Part shown: positions 1-6,333 of the stretch, piece after piece
Position numbering within the stretch: position 1 is the stretch's first letter
Layout: every line of letters begins with the position of its first letter
Assembly (NCBI GenBank): GCA_013695075.1
Contig: JACDBE010000075.1
Span: forward strand, 1-6,333
Direction of reading: 5' to 3'
Length of the DNA: 6,333 nt
From: Acidimicrobiia bacterium
GTDB lineage: Bacteria; Actinomycetota; Acidimicrobiia; Spongiisociales; UBA5794
Made by a program: the position numbers and the translations under genes
Notes under the pieces: generated by a model
What the model was told of the DNA's origin: nothing
What the model saw: only the letters and a program-made list of their open reading frames with translations
The model's database searches: none

Positions 1-1
1 C

Positions 2-266
2 GCCGCCTCGGGGAAGAGCGGGACCAACGTGTGGGTGCCGGTGAAGGAGGAGACCGCCGTTGTGTCCTCTCTCGCCCGGGCGGGGTGGGCGGTGGCGCCC
101 GGGGAGCCGTGCCGGATCACCTCCCCACCCGGGATCCGCATCACCAGCGCCGTCCTCGGCATCGACCTGACCCCCCGGCTGGCCGACGACATCGCCGAGG
201 TGCTGACGCACCGGCGCCGCATCGTCACCGTCCGAGACCCTTCCCCCGCTCCCCCACGCCGGCTAG
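2..266 (+). CDS. C-terminal part of a PLP-dependent aminotransferase-fold protein (possibly MocR-type regulator), 5' end outside window
   Basis: The reading frame starting at base 2 enters the window already open and gives a protein tail containing SGTNVWVPV, a GWAVAPG segment and SPPGIRITSA. These resemble the small C-terminal domain of fold-type I aminotransferases, including the effector domain of MocR/GntR-type regulators. The arginine in GIRIT would be the family's substrate-carboxylate-binding arginine. Family resemblance ends around IVTV (near base 232). The N-terminal domain, the PLP lysine and any DNA-binding domain lie upstream, so enzyme and regulator cannot be told apart. The frame does not stop there: it stays open to base 1126, antisense to two clearly real genes. 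A TAG at 264-266 lies one frame away, so one surplus base in the C-rich stretch 238-256 would restore a normal ending. I therefore give 266 as the likely end. The gene converges with the NUDIX gene. Confidence 0.55.
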
Positions 267-301
267 GGCGCATCGCCATCCGGGCAGGCAGACGCGGCGC
301 C

Positions 302-320
302 GCCGGTATACGAGACCGGC
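302..320. terminator. Inverted repeat between convergent genes, possible weak bidirectional terminator
   Basis: GCCGGT (302-307) and ACCGGC (315-320) are perfect reverse complements around a 7-base loop. The repeat lies 12 bases beyond the NUDIX stop codon on the minus strand, and after the inferred end of the aminotransferase-fold gene on the plus strand. That is where a shared terminator would be expected. No T-run follows on either strand, so it is not a classic intrinsic terminator. High-GC actinobacteria often have such U-poor hairpins, but the function is inferred from position only. Confidence 0.3.
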
Positions 321-331
321 CTTGGCAGGCA

Positions 332-874
332 TCAACCGTGATGTCGTTCCCAATGCAACGCCAGCTCGGCAAGGTGGCGGATCATGTGGTCGTCGGCGCC
401 CCGGTTCTCGTCGAGCAGCGCCAGGTCGCCGACTCCGATCCAGCGAACCTCGATGTGCTGCGGCCACTCCACGCGGGGTCGGTCGAGATCACCGGCCACC
501 TCCACCAGGAAGTCGAACTCCCGTCGCCACGGTTCGCCCTCGCCGCCGAGCGGCGTCCAGTCGACGATGTGGAAGAGCCGCGGCTCGCCACGGAGGCACC
601 AGCCGGTCTCCTCGCTCACCTCGCGGGCGAGCGCTTCGAGCAGACCCTCACCGGGTTCGACGTGGCCGCCGACGATGTCCCAGGTGCCGGGGAGGAGCCG
701 GCGGCGCGGACCACGTCGGTGCACGAACAGCCGGTGGTCGCCGTCCACGATGAGGGCGCCTACCACGAGGCGGCGCCCGTCAGCGATCGCCGCCGCCGCC
801 AGGGCGTCCAGGTCGGGTCCGGCACCGCCGTTGATGGGCCAGTCGGGGAGATGCACCTGGCGTCGGATGGGCAC
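332..874 (-). CDS. NUDIX hydrolase
   Basis: This 180-residue protein belongs to the NUDIX family, which hydrolyses nucleoside diphosphates linked to another moiety. The full NUDIX box (GX5EX7REUXEEXGU) is visible at residues 70-92, with G70, E76, R84, E85, E88, E89, G91 and W92. The metal-binding REVSEE core is intact, so the protein should be active. It is preceded by LPGTWDIVGG, as in MutT-like enzymes. The CoA-pyrophosphatase signature (NuCoA) upstream of the box is not seen, so the substrate is unknown. No signal peptide or membrane segment is apparent; it is probably cytosolic. The start is GTG at 874, three bases after the catJ stop, with GAGGG at 882-886 on the minus strand giving a 7-base spacing. 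It is the last gene of the catI-catJ-nudix operon. An 8-oxo-dGTP or nucleotide-sugar hydrolase are possible alternatives. Confidence 0.9.
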   Translation of the reverse strand: MPIRRQVHLPDWPINGGAGPDLDALAAAAIADGRRLVVGALIVDGDHRLFVHRRGPRRRLLPGTWDIVGGHVEPGEGLLEALAREVSEETGWCLRGEPRLFHIVDWTPLGGEGEPWRREFDFLVEVAGDLDRPRVEWPQHIEVRWIGVGDLALLDENRGADDHMIRHLAELALHWERHHG

Positions 875-877
875 CCG

Positions 878-1666
878 TCAGCCCTCGGTGCCATGGGCCT
901 GCCGGGTCCTCGCCTTGAGCTGCCGCAACGTGGCCAGCTCGCCGGGGTTGGGCGGCTCGGTTGTCGTCAGGTCGTCGGCCACCTCCAGGTCCCAGCCGGT
1001 CTCGGCAACCACCCGCTCCACGGGGACTCCGGGGTGGGTGGCGGTGAGCGTGAGGCGATGGGAGACCGGGTCGGGCGCGAGGGTTCCGAGATCGGTGATC
1101 ACCACCGTCGGCCCGGAGCCGGGTGAGCCGCCCCTCCCCTCACCGTGGCGGCCGAACCCCACCGAGGTGACGAAGTCGACGGCGGGAACGAACGCCCGTG
1201 GCGAATGCCTGAGCATCACGATGACCTCCCCGGCGGCAGAGGCGATCTCGGGGGCACCGCCGGCGCCAGGCAACCGGGTAGTGGGGTGGTCGTAGTCGCC
1301 GATCACGGTGGTGTTGAGGTTGCCATAGCGGTCAATCTGGGCTGCCGATAGAAAGCCAACGTCGATGCGACCCCCTTGCAGCCAGTAGGCGAAGACCTCC
1401 GGCACCCCGACCACCATATCGGCGTGCTCGGCCAGCTCACCGTCGCCGATGGAGAGCGGTAGCACGGTAGGCCGGGTCCCGATCGTCCCCGACTCGTATA
1501 TCAACACCACATCCGGGGCGTGCGACAGCCGGGCCAGGTTGGCGGCCTCGCTGGGCAGGCCGATGCCCACGAAACACACCTGGCCGTCGTAGAGGTGACG
1601 GGCGGCGGTGACCGTCATCATCTCGTCGGCGGTGTAGCCGGGATCACCCGACGGAGGGTCAGCCAT
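878..1666 (-). CDS. catJ: CoA-transferase beta subunit, 3-oxoadipate CoA-transferase type
   Basis: This 262-residue protein is the beta subunit of a family I CoA-transferase and closely resembles, from memory, CatJ of Pseudomonas 3-oxoadipate CoA-transferase. With the alpha subunit it would move CoA from succinyl-CoA to 3-oxoadipate in the beta-ketoadipate pathway. Visible landmarks are DEMMTVTAARHL near residues 14-25, VCFVGIGLPSEAANLARL at 30-47, the VLIYESG segment with the likely catalytic glutamate E58, LPLSIGDGELAE at 69-80, YWLQGGRIDVGFL at 94-106 and LPGAGGAPEIA at 132-142. The frame is open upstream to 1855, but that part is only the shadow of the alpha gene. I chose ATG 1666 because GGAGG (1676-1680, minus strand) sits 9 bases before it. 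The alternative ATG at 1675 directly abuts that GGAGG. The start overlaps the alpha stop by 8 bases (ATGGCTGA), implying translational coupling. The true acid substrate could be another dicarboxylate. Confidence 0.9.
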   Translation of the reverse strand: MADPPSGDPGYTADEMMTVTAARHLYDGQVCFVGIGLPSEAANLARLSHAPDVVLIYESGTIGTRPTVLPLSIGDGELAEHADMVVGVPEVFAYWLQGGRIDVGFLSAAQIDRYGNLNTTVIGDYDHPTTRLPGAGGAPEIASAAGEVIVMLRHSPRAFVPAVDFVTSVGFGRHGEGRGGSPGSGPTVVITDLGTLAPDPVSHRLTLTATHPGVPVERVVAETGWDLEVADDLTTTEPPNPGELATLRQLKARTRQAHGTEG

Positions 1667-2531
1667 CGGGCGCATCCTCCAGCCGGGAGGGGTCGGCGAT
1701 GGCGGCCAGGTAGGCGGCGTGGTTGGTGGTGCCGATGACGAACGCCTCCATCCAACGACGGAACGTGTGGCGATCCCGCGAGATCCGATCCCATGCCGTA
1801 TAGAAGGCATTGTCCCGCCTGCTGTAGCCCATGGCGTACGACGGGTGGGCCCCACCGGGGACCGGGGCCACCGCAGTGACTATCCACGACGGGAGGACGA
1901 CGTGGTTGGGGTGGTGACGGTCCAGGTCGTCGACGATCTCCTCGACGGTGACGATGGCGGTGGCGGCGGCCAGCACTGCTTCCCGCTGCACCCCGCTGAT
2001 GCCCCACAGGCCGACATTGCCCTGTCGATCGGCCTGCTGGGCATGGATGACGGTCACATCGGGACGCAGGGCCGGCACCGCGGTCAGCTCCTCGCCGGTG
2101 AAAGGGCAGCGGATGCCAGCCACGGTTGTGTGGGCGGCGAGGTCGGTGCCGGCGTAACCCCGCAGCACCCCGAACGGCAGCCCCGAGGCGCCCGCCACGT
2201 AGCGGGCGGCCATGCCGGCGTGGCTGTGCTCCTCGATCTCCAGCGGGTGGGGCCATCCGTGCTCGACGGCGTCTCGCAGCCGGTGCAACGACCCAACACC
2301 GGGGTTACCCCCCCAGGAGAACACCAGCCGACGGGCGCAGCCCATGCCGATCATCTGGTCGAACACCACGTCGGGGGTCATCCGGATCAGGGTGAGGTCG
2401 CGCTTGCCATGCCGGATGATCTCGTGCCCAGCGGCGGTGGGGATCAGGTGGGTGAAGCCCTCCAGGGCCACCGCAGACCCGTCGGGGACCAGGTCGCCGA
2501 CGGCGTCGGCCAGGGTGGTGATGACGGCCAT
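1659..2531 (-). CDS. catI: CoA-transferase alpha subunit, 3-oxoadipate CoA-transferase type
   Basis: This 290-residue protein is the alpha subunit partner of the downstream catJ-like gene. It closely resembles, from memory, CatI of Pseudomonas: VALEGFTHLIPTAAGHEIIR at residues 21-40, LIRMTPDVVFDQ at 48-59, FSWGGNPGVGSLHRLRDAVE at 71-90, EIEEHSHA at 98-105, CPFTGEELTAVPALRPDVTV at 142-161, HAQQADRQGNV at 163-173 and VPGGAHPSYAMGY at 224-236. The alpha and beta subunits form the cytosolic CoA-transferase of aromatic-ring catabolism. I place the start at ATG 2531 because the following MAVITTLADAV aligns with the family N-terminus. GTG at 2543 in the same frame would add MAAA and is the alternative. 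No good Shine-Dalgarno precedes either, so the mRNA may be nearly leaderless. No thiolase or ring-cleavage gene is in the window to confirm the pathway; a glutaconate- or other dicarboxylate-CoA transferase remains possible. Confidence 0.9.
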   Translation of the reverse strand: MAVITTLADAVGDLVPDGSAVALEGFTHLIPTAAGHEIIRHGKRDLTLIRMTPDVVFDQMIGMGCARRLVFSWGGNPGVGSLHRLRDAVEHGWPHPLEIEEHSHAGMAARYVAGASGLPFGVLRGYAGTDLAAHTTVAGIRCPFTGEELTAVPALRPDVTVIHAQQADRQGNVGLWGISGVQREAVLAAATAIVTVEEIVDDLDRHHPNHVVLPSWIVTAVAPVPGGAHPSYAMGYSRRDNAFYTAWDRISRDRHTFRRWMEAFVIGTTNHAAYLAAIADPSRLEDAPDG

Positions 2532-2541
2532 GGCTGCCGCC

Positions 2542-2547
2542 ACTGTA
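2542..2547 (-). promoter_or_regulatory. Candidate -10 element for the catI-catJ-nudix operon
   Basis: TACAGT, read on the minus strand, fits the TANNNT -10 pattern. It ends 10 bases before ATG 2531, so transcription would begin only a few bases upstream of that ATG. That agrees with the lack of a visible Shine-Dalgarno. No convincing -35 hexamer lies 16-18 bases upstream, so this is a weak call. Confidence 0.25.
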
Positions 2548-2594
2548 CGTAGCCGTCGCCCGGGGCAGCGTCACCGAATCGGACACCGCTGTGG

Positions 2595-2600
2595 TACCGT
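2595..2600 (+). promoter_or_regulatory. Candidate -10 element for the metH leader transcript
   Basis: TACCGT fits TANNNT, and a start about 7 bases later (near 2607) would place the transcript start roughly 10 bases before riboswitch helix P1. That is a sensible distance. No recognisable TTGACA-like -35 is present at the usual spacing, so support is positional only. It would be divergent from, and about 50 bases away from, the catI promoter candidate. Confidence 0.25.
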
Positions 2601-2614
2601 TGCGCCGTAAGACG

Positions 2615-2722
2615 CGCTCATCCAGAGCGGCGGAGGGACAGGCCCTGTGAAGCCGCGGCAACCGACGAGAACGGTGCCAATGCCTGACCGATGAGAGCCG
2701 AAGCGGGACTCCCGCTCGCGGC
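2615..2722 (+). promoter_or_regulatory. SAM riboswitch aptamer (SAM-I clan, SAM-I/SAM-IV-like) upstream of metH
   Basis: The leader carries the SAM-I-clan core. P1 is CTCATC (2617-2622) paired with GATGAG (2690-2695). P2 is GCGGC (2627-2631) with GCCGC (2652-2656), enclosing the kink-turn-like GGAGGGA and TGAAG parts. The near-invariant GGCAACC is at 2657-2663. P3 is ACCG (2661-2664) with CGGT (2672-2675), followed by GGTGCCAA. The P2 loop CAGG (2639-2642) can form the family pseudoknot with CCTG (2683-2686). Only three bases separate CCTG from P1, so the internal P4 hairpin of classical SAM-I is absent. Just after P1 stands an extra hairpin: AGCGGG (2702-2707) with CCCGCT (2711-2716), extended by GCCG (2697-2700) with CGGC (2719-2722). 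Missing P4 plus a hairpin outside the core recalls SAM-IV and the SAM-I/IV variant class. Binding SAM should lower expression of metH. Confidence 0.88.
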
Positions 2723-2788
2723 GATCGCAGAGCGCGACCGAGGCGAGATGGGAGAAGTCCGTGCCAAGCGAACCCGCCTGTAGCCCCA

Positions 2789-2818
2789 CCTATACCCCGT
2801 TGCGCGCCCGCGGGGAGG
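2789..2818 (+). promoter_or_regulatory. Hairpin that can cover the metH ribosome-binding site (possible riboswitch expression platform)
   Basis: The strong Shine-Dalgarno GGGGAGG (2812-2818) lies 4 bases before the metH ATG. CCCCG (2795-2799) can pair with CGGGG (2811-2815), and CCT (2789-2791) with AGG (2816-2818), leaving ATA bulged and an 11-base loop. This would hide the whole Shine-Dalgarno. No T-run follows, which argues for control of translation, not of transcription termination. The link to SAM binding is inference. The palindrome CCCGCGGG (2807-2814) is a competing fold. Confidence 0.45.
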
Positions 2819-2822
2819 CATC

Positions 2823-5800
2823 ATGAGCTACCTGGAGGCGGTGCACAGCCGGGTGGTCATCTTCGACGGTGCTACCGGCACCACCCTGCAACGGGCTGAG
2901 CTGGGCCCCGACGACTTCGGCGGACCGGCCTTCGAGGGTTGCAACGAGCTGCTCAATGTCACCCGACCCGACGTCATCGAGGAGTTCCACCGCTCCTTCC
3001 TGGCCGCCGGGGTCGACGTCGTGGAGACCAACACCTTCGGTGCCTTTCCCATCCCACTCGCCGAGTACGGCATTGCCGGGCGCGCCTATGAACTCGCCGC
3101 CGCCGGGGCCGCCATCGCCCGCAAGGTGGCCGACGGCTTCGCCACCGCAACGCGCCCCCGCTGGGTGGCCGGCTCCATCGGGCCTGGGACCAAGTTCCCC
3201 TCGCTGGGCCAGATCTCCTACGCCGAGATGCGCGACGCCTACGAGATCGAGGCCAAGGGGCTGCTCGACGGCGGGGTCGACCTGTTCATCATCGAGACCA
3301 TGTTCGACCTGCTGTCGCTGAAGGCGGCGGTCAACGGGTGCCGCCGGGCGATGGCGGCGGCGGGTCGGGACGTCCCGCTGCAGACCCAGGTGACCATCGA
3401 GCTCACCGGCAGGATGCTGCCGGGCACCGAGATCGCCGCCGCCCTGGCCGCCATCGACCCGCTGGGGCCCGACGTGGTCGGGCTCAACTGCGCCACCGGT
3501 CCCAGCGAGATGTACGAGCCGCTGCGCCACCTTTCCCGCCACGCCCGCACCGCTATCTCTTGCATCCCCAACGCCGGGCTGCCCTCGGTGGTCGACGGCA
3601 AGATGCACTACGACCTCACCGCCGACCAGCTGGCCACCCACCTGGCCTCGTTCGTCACCGAGCTGGGGGTCAACGTGATCGGCGGGTGCTGTGGCACCAC
3701 CGTGGAGCACCTGGAGGCGGTGATCGCCGCCTGCGCCGACCTGTCCCCTGCCCGGCGGGAGCCGATCGACGAGCCGGGGGCCGCATCCATATACAGCTTC
3801 ACCCCGTTCCAGCAGGACACCTCGTTCCTCATCGTCGGCGAGCGCACCAACGCCAACGGCTCCAAGGCATTCTTGAAGTCGATGCTGGCCGAGGACTGGG
3901 ACGGCTGCGTCCAGATCGCCAAGGACCAGGTGAAGGAGTCCGCTCACCTGCTCGACCTGTGCGTCGACTATGTGGGCCGCGACGGGTCGGCCGATATGGA
4001 CCAGCTCGCCTCCCGCTTCGCCACCCAGGTGGCGGTGCCCATCGTGCTCGACTCCACCGAGCCCCCGGTGCTGCGGGCCGGGCTGGAGCGGCTGGGTGGC
4101 CGCAGCGTGCTCAACTCGGCCAACCTCGAGGACGGCGATGCCGAGGGATCACGAGTCGATCGCGTCCTGCGGCTGGCCAAGGAGCACGGCGCCGCCGTCA
4201 TCTGCATGCTGATCGACGAGGAGGGCCAGGCCCGCGACGTGGAGTGGAAGCTGCGCATCGCCCACCGTATCCACGACCTCGCCATCAACCGCTACGGGCT
4301 GAAGCCGGGCGACCTGATCTTCGACGCCCTCACCTTTCCCCTGTCCACCGGCGGCGAGGACCTGCGCCGGGACGGCATCGCCACCATCGAGGCCATCCGT
4401 CGCATCAAGGCGGAACTGCCCGGGGTATTCACCGTGCTCGGGGTGTCCAACGTGTCGTTCGGCCTCAAGCCGGCCGCCCGACACGCTCTCAACTCGGTAT
4501 TCCTCCACGAATGTGTCGAGGCCGGGCTGGACGCTGCCATCGTGCACGCCGCCCGCATCATGCCGCTCAATAAGATCCCCGACGAGCAGCGCCAGGTGTG
4601 CCTGGACGTGGTGTACGACCGCCAGGAGGACGGCGATCCGCTGCAGCGGCTGCTGGCGATCTTCGCCGACGTGACCTCGGCCAAGGTGGAGAAGGAGGAC
4701 CGCACCGGCTGGCCGGTGGACAAGCGGCTCGCCGCGCGCATCGTCGACGGCGACCGAGACGGGCTCACCGCCGATCTCGACGAGGCGCTTGCGGCGGGAA
4801 CGGCCCCGCTGGCCATCATCAACGACACCCTGCTCGAAGGGATGAAGGTGGTGGGCGACCTGTTCGCCTCCGGCGAGATGCAGCTGCCCTTCGTCCTCCA
4901 GTCCGCCGAGACCATGAAGGCGGCCGTGGCCCATCTCGAGCCGCACATGGACAAGGCCGTCGACCACGGCCGGGGCTCCATCGTGCTCGCCACCGTAAAG
5001 GGAGACGTGCACGACATCGGCAAGAACCTGGTCGACATCATCCTCACCAACAATGGCTACCAGGTGTTCAACCTGGGGATCAAGGTGGGGATCTCGGAGA
5101 TGATCGAGACCTTCAACGCCAGGGCGGCCGACGCCATCGGGATGAGCGGTCTGTTGGTGAAGAGCACCTTGATCATGCGGGAGAACCTCGAGGAGCTGGA
5201 GCGGCGGGGGCTGGGCAAGGTGCCGGTGCTGTTGGGGGGCGCCGCCCTCACCAGGATGTACGTCGAGGGCGATCTGCGCAAGGTGTACGACGGACCGCTG
5301 TTCTACGGCAAGGACGCCTTTGCCGGGTTGCGGGTGATGGACCGGCTCGCCGAGCTGCGCCGCTCCGGGGAGGTAGACCCCGACTTCGGCCGGGTGACCA
5401 CCGGCCGCACGCTTCCCGAACGCCGGCCCCGCCCGACGGTGCCCCAGGTCGAGCTGCCTACCCGGTCACCGGACGTCGTCGCCGACAACCCGGTGTTCGA
5501 GCCGCCGTTCATCGGGCGGCGCATCGTCAAGGGCCTGCCCATCGACGACATAGCCGGGTACCTCAACGAGACCGCCCTGTACCGCAACCAGTGGCAGTTC
5601 CGCCCCCACAAGGGCGAGGCCGACCCGGACTTCAAGACCAGGCTGGGTGCCACGCTGCGCCAGCAGCTGGCCCTGGCCAAGGAACGGGACCTGCTGGTGC
5701 CCCAGGTGGTGTACGGGTATTGGCCGGTGGGGTCCGACGGTGACGAGCTGGTGGTGTTCGCCGACCGGGACCGGGCCACCGAGCTCACCCGGTTCCGGTT

Positions 5801-6290
5801 CCCTCGGCAGAAGGAGGTGCCCTTCCTGTGCATCGCCGACTTCCACCGCCCCGCCGACGGGCCCGAGGTGGACTACGCCGCCTTCTCCATCGTCACCATG
5901 GGGTCGCGGGTATCGGCGCGCACCGCCGAGCTGTTCGCCGCCGACCACTACTCCGAGTACCTGCTCACCCACGGGCTGGGGGTGGAGATGGCCGAGGCCC
6001 TGGCCGAGTACTGGCACCACCGCATCCGCCAGGAATGGGGGTTCGTCGCCGAGGACGGACCCACCGTGCACGGGCTGTTCCGCCAGCAGTACCGAGGCGG
6101 CCGCTACTCGTGGGGCTACCCGGCCTGTCCCGACCTGGAGGACAACCTCACCGTGGCCCAGCTGCTCGGGGCCGCCGACATCGGCATCGCTGTCGGCCCG
6201 GAGACCGCCTACCAGTACCACCCCGAGCAGACCACCTCAGCCATCATCTGCCACCACCCCCAAGCCAAATACTTCATCGCCCGAGCCTGA
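2823..6290 (+). CDS. metH: Cobalamin-dependent methionine synthase
   Basis: This 1155-residue protein transfers a methyl group from 5-methyltetrahydrofolate through methylcobalamin to homocysteine, making methionine in the cytosol. All four modules are present. The homocysteine-binding barrel (about 1-305) has DGATGTTLQ and the zinc-ligand cysteines C223 (GLNCATG) and C289/C290 (GGCCGT). The pterin-binding barrel (about 330-600) starts with LIVGERTNANGSKAF. The cobalamin cap and Rossmann domains (about 630-860) carry the DXHXXG motif as DVHDIG, with H730 as the lower cobalt ligand, then GMSGLLVKS and GGAALT. The reactivation domain (about 885-1155) ends with RYSWGYPACPD at 1094-1104, the SAM-binding signature. 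It is slightly shorter than the E. coli enzyme (1227 residues) but no module is missing. ATG 2823 is supported by GGGGAGG four bases upstream and by N-terminal family fit. It follows a SAM riboswitch and diverges from catI. Confidence 0.98.
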   Translation: MSYLEAVHSRVVIFDGATGTTLQRAELGPDDFGGPAFEGCNELLNVTRPDVIEEFHRSFLAAGVDVVETNTFGAFPIPLAEYGIAGRAYELAAAGAAIARKVADGFATATRPRWVAGSIGPGTKFPSLGQISYAEMRDAYEIEAKGLLDGGVDLFIIETMFDLLSLKAAVNGCRRAMAAAGRDVPLQTQVTIELTGRMLPGTEIAAALAAIDPLGPDVVGLNCATGPSEMYEPLRHLSRHARTAISCIPNAGLPSVVDGKMHYDLTADQLATHLASFVTELGVNVIGGCCGTTVEHLEAVIAACADLSPARREPIDEPGAASIYSFTPFQQDTSFLIVGERTNANGSKAFLKSMLAEDWDGCVQIAKDQVKESAHLLDLCVDYVGRDGSADMDQLASRFATQVAVPIVLDSTEPPVLRAGLERLGGRSVLNSANLEDGDAEGSRVDRVLRLAKEHGAAVICMLIDEEGQARDVEWKLRIAHRIHDLAINRYGLKPGDLIFDALTFPLSTGGEDLRRDGIATIEAIRRIKAELPGVFTVLGVSNVSFGLKPAARHALNSVFLHECVEAGLDAAIVHAARIMPLNKIPDEQRQVCLDVVYDRQEDGDPLQRLLAIFADVTSAKVEKEDRTGWPVDKRLAARIVDGDRDGLTADLDEALAAGTAPLAIINDTLLEGMKVVGDLFASGEMQLPFVLQSAETMKAAVAHLEPHMDKAVDHGRGSIVLATVKGDVHDIGKNLVDIILTNNGYQVFNLGIKVGISEMIETFNARAADAIGMSGLLVKSTLIMRENLEELERRGLGKVPVLLGGAALTRMYVEGDLRKVYDGPLFYGKDAFAGLRVMDRLAELRRSGEVDPDFGRVTTGRTLPERRPRPTVPQVELPTRSPDVVADNPVFEPPFIGRRIVKGLPIDDIAGYLNETALYRNQWQFRPHKGEADPDFKTRLGATLRQQLALAKERDLLVPQVVYGYWPVGSDGDELVVFADRDRATELTRFRFPRQKEVPFLCIADFHRPADGPEVDYAAFSIVTMGSRVSARTAELFAADHYSEYLLTHGLGVEMAEALAEYWHHRIRQEWGFVAEDGPTVHGLFRQQYRGGRYSWGYPACPDLEDNLTVAQLLGAADIGIAVGPETAYQYHPEQTTSAIICHHPQAKYFIARA

Positions 6291-6333
6291 CCCGGACCGT
6301 TCCCCGCCCGCTCCTATTGGCCCTCCCTTTGGG

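Noticed and set aside
1667..1855. In-frame N-terminal extension of catJ up to GTG 1855.
   Set aside because: The extension is Arg/Pro/Thr-rich, has no family counterpart, lies inside catI in another frame, and the GGAGG placement favours ATG 1666.
2721..2728. GCGATCGC palindrome, identical to the cyanobacterial HIP1 repeat.
   Set aside because: Only one copy was noticed; in GC-rich DNA a single 8-base palindrome is expected by chance, and the rest of the window does not look cyanobacterial.
2731..2770. CCGAGG followed by GC-rich repeats, considered as an SAH riboswitch because those also occur upstream of metH.
   Set aside because: The conserved SAH core beyond the first six bases is absent, while the SAM-clan aptamer just upstream is clear.
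2750..2790. Segment with GGGAGAAG, GTGCC and ACCCGCCTGTAG that faintly resembles the 3' core of a cobalamin riboswitch, tempting as a tandem SAM/B12 leader for a B12 enzyme.
   Set aside because: Only short fragments match, there is no room for the remaining aptamer helices between the SAM aptamer and metH, and B12 riboswitches normally repress B12-independent alternatives, not metH. A cobalamin covariance-model hit would change this.
2790..3947. A 385-codon minus-strand open frame inside metH.
   Set aside because: Its translation is low-complexity G/V/H/D-rich text typical of an antisense shadow of a high-GC gene, and it overlaps well-conserved metH codons and the riboswitch platform.
4149..6221. 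Long minus-strand frames (4149-5012 and 5466-6221) opposite metH.
   Set aside because: No recognisable family, biased composition, and full overlap with conserved MetH domains; antisense shadows.
6291..6333. Possible terminator after metH.
   Set aside because: No convincing stem-loop or T-run in the 43 bases available; any terminator may lie beyond the window.

Overview
The window is a GC-rich stretch with long open frames on both strands and strong G/C bias at third codon positions. This suggests a high-GC actinobacterium. The MocR/aminotransferase-like tail, the SAM-I/SAM-IV-type riboswitch and the weak promoter elements fit that lineage, but nothing visible fixes the genus. An Acidimicrobiia-like member is only a guess.

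Left edge (about 2-266, plus strand): the C-terminal end of a PLP-dependent aminotransferase-fold protein, possibly the effector domain of a MocR-type regulator. Its frame has no stop where the domain ends. The nearest stop in another frame suggests a one-base shift in a C-rich stretch. A short inverted repeat (302-320) lies between this gene and the convergent operon.

Middle (332-2531, minus strand): a compact three-gene operon read right to left. catI-like and catJ-like encode the alpha and beta subunits of a 3-oxoadipate-type CoA-transferase and overlap by 8 bases. A NUDIX hydrolase gene follows 3 bases after catJ. The transferase pair points to aromatic-compound or dicarboxylate catabolism; the role of the NUDIX enzyme is not evident.

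Divergent control region (2532-2822, 291 bases without a gene): it carries weak promoter-like elements for both directions. On the plus strand it also holds a SAM-sensing riboswitch aptamer that leads into a hairpin able to cover the ribosome-binding site of the next gene. The aptamer mixes SAM-I features (kink-turn-type P2) with SAM-IV-like features (no internal P4 hairpin, an extra hairpin just after P1).

Right part (2823-6290, plus strand): a complete metH, the four-module cobalamin-dependent methionine synthase. The riboswitch and enzyme form a plausible feedback loop: methionine made by MetH becomes SAM, and SAM bound to the leader would reduce MetH synthesis. The last 43 bases after metH hold no gene, and I see no clear terminator there.

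The gene content is mostly recognisable metabolism. The most unusual element is the hybrid-looking riboswitch, not a new multi-gene system.
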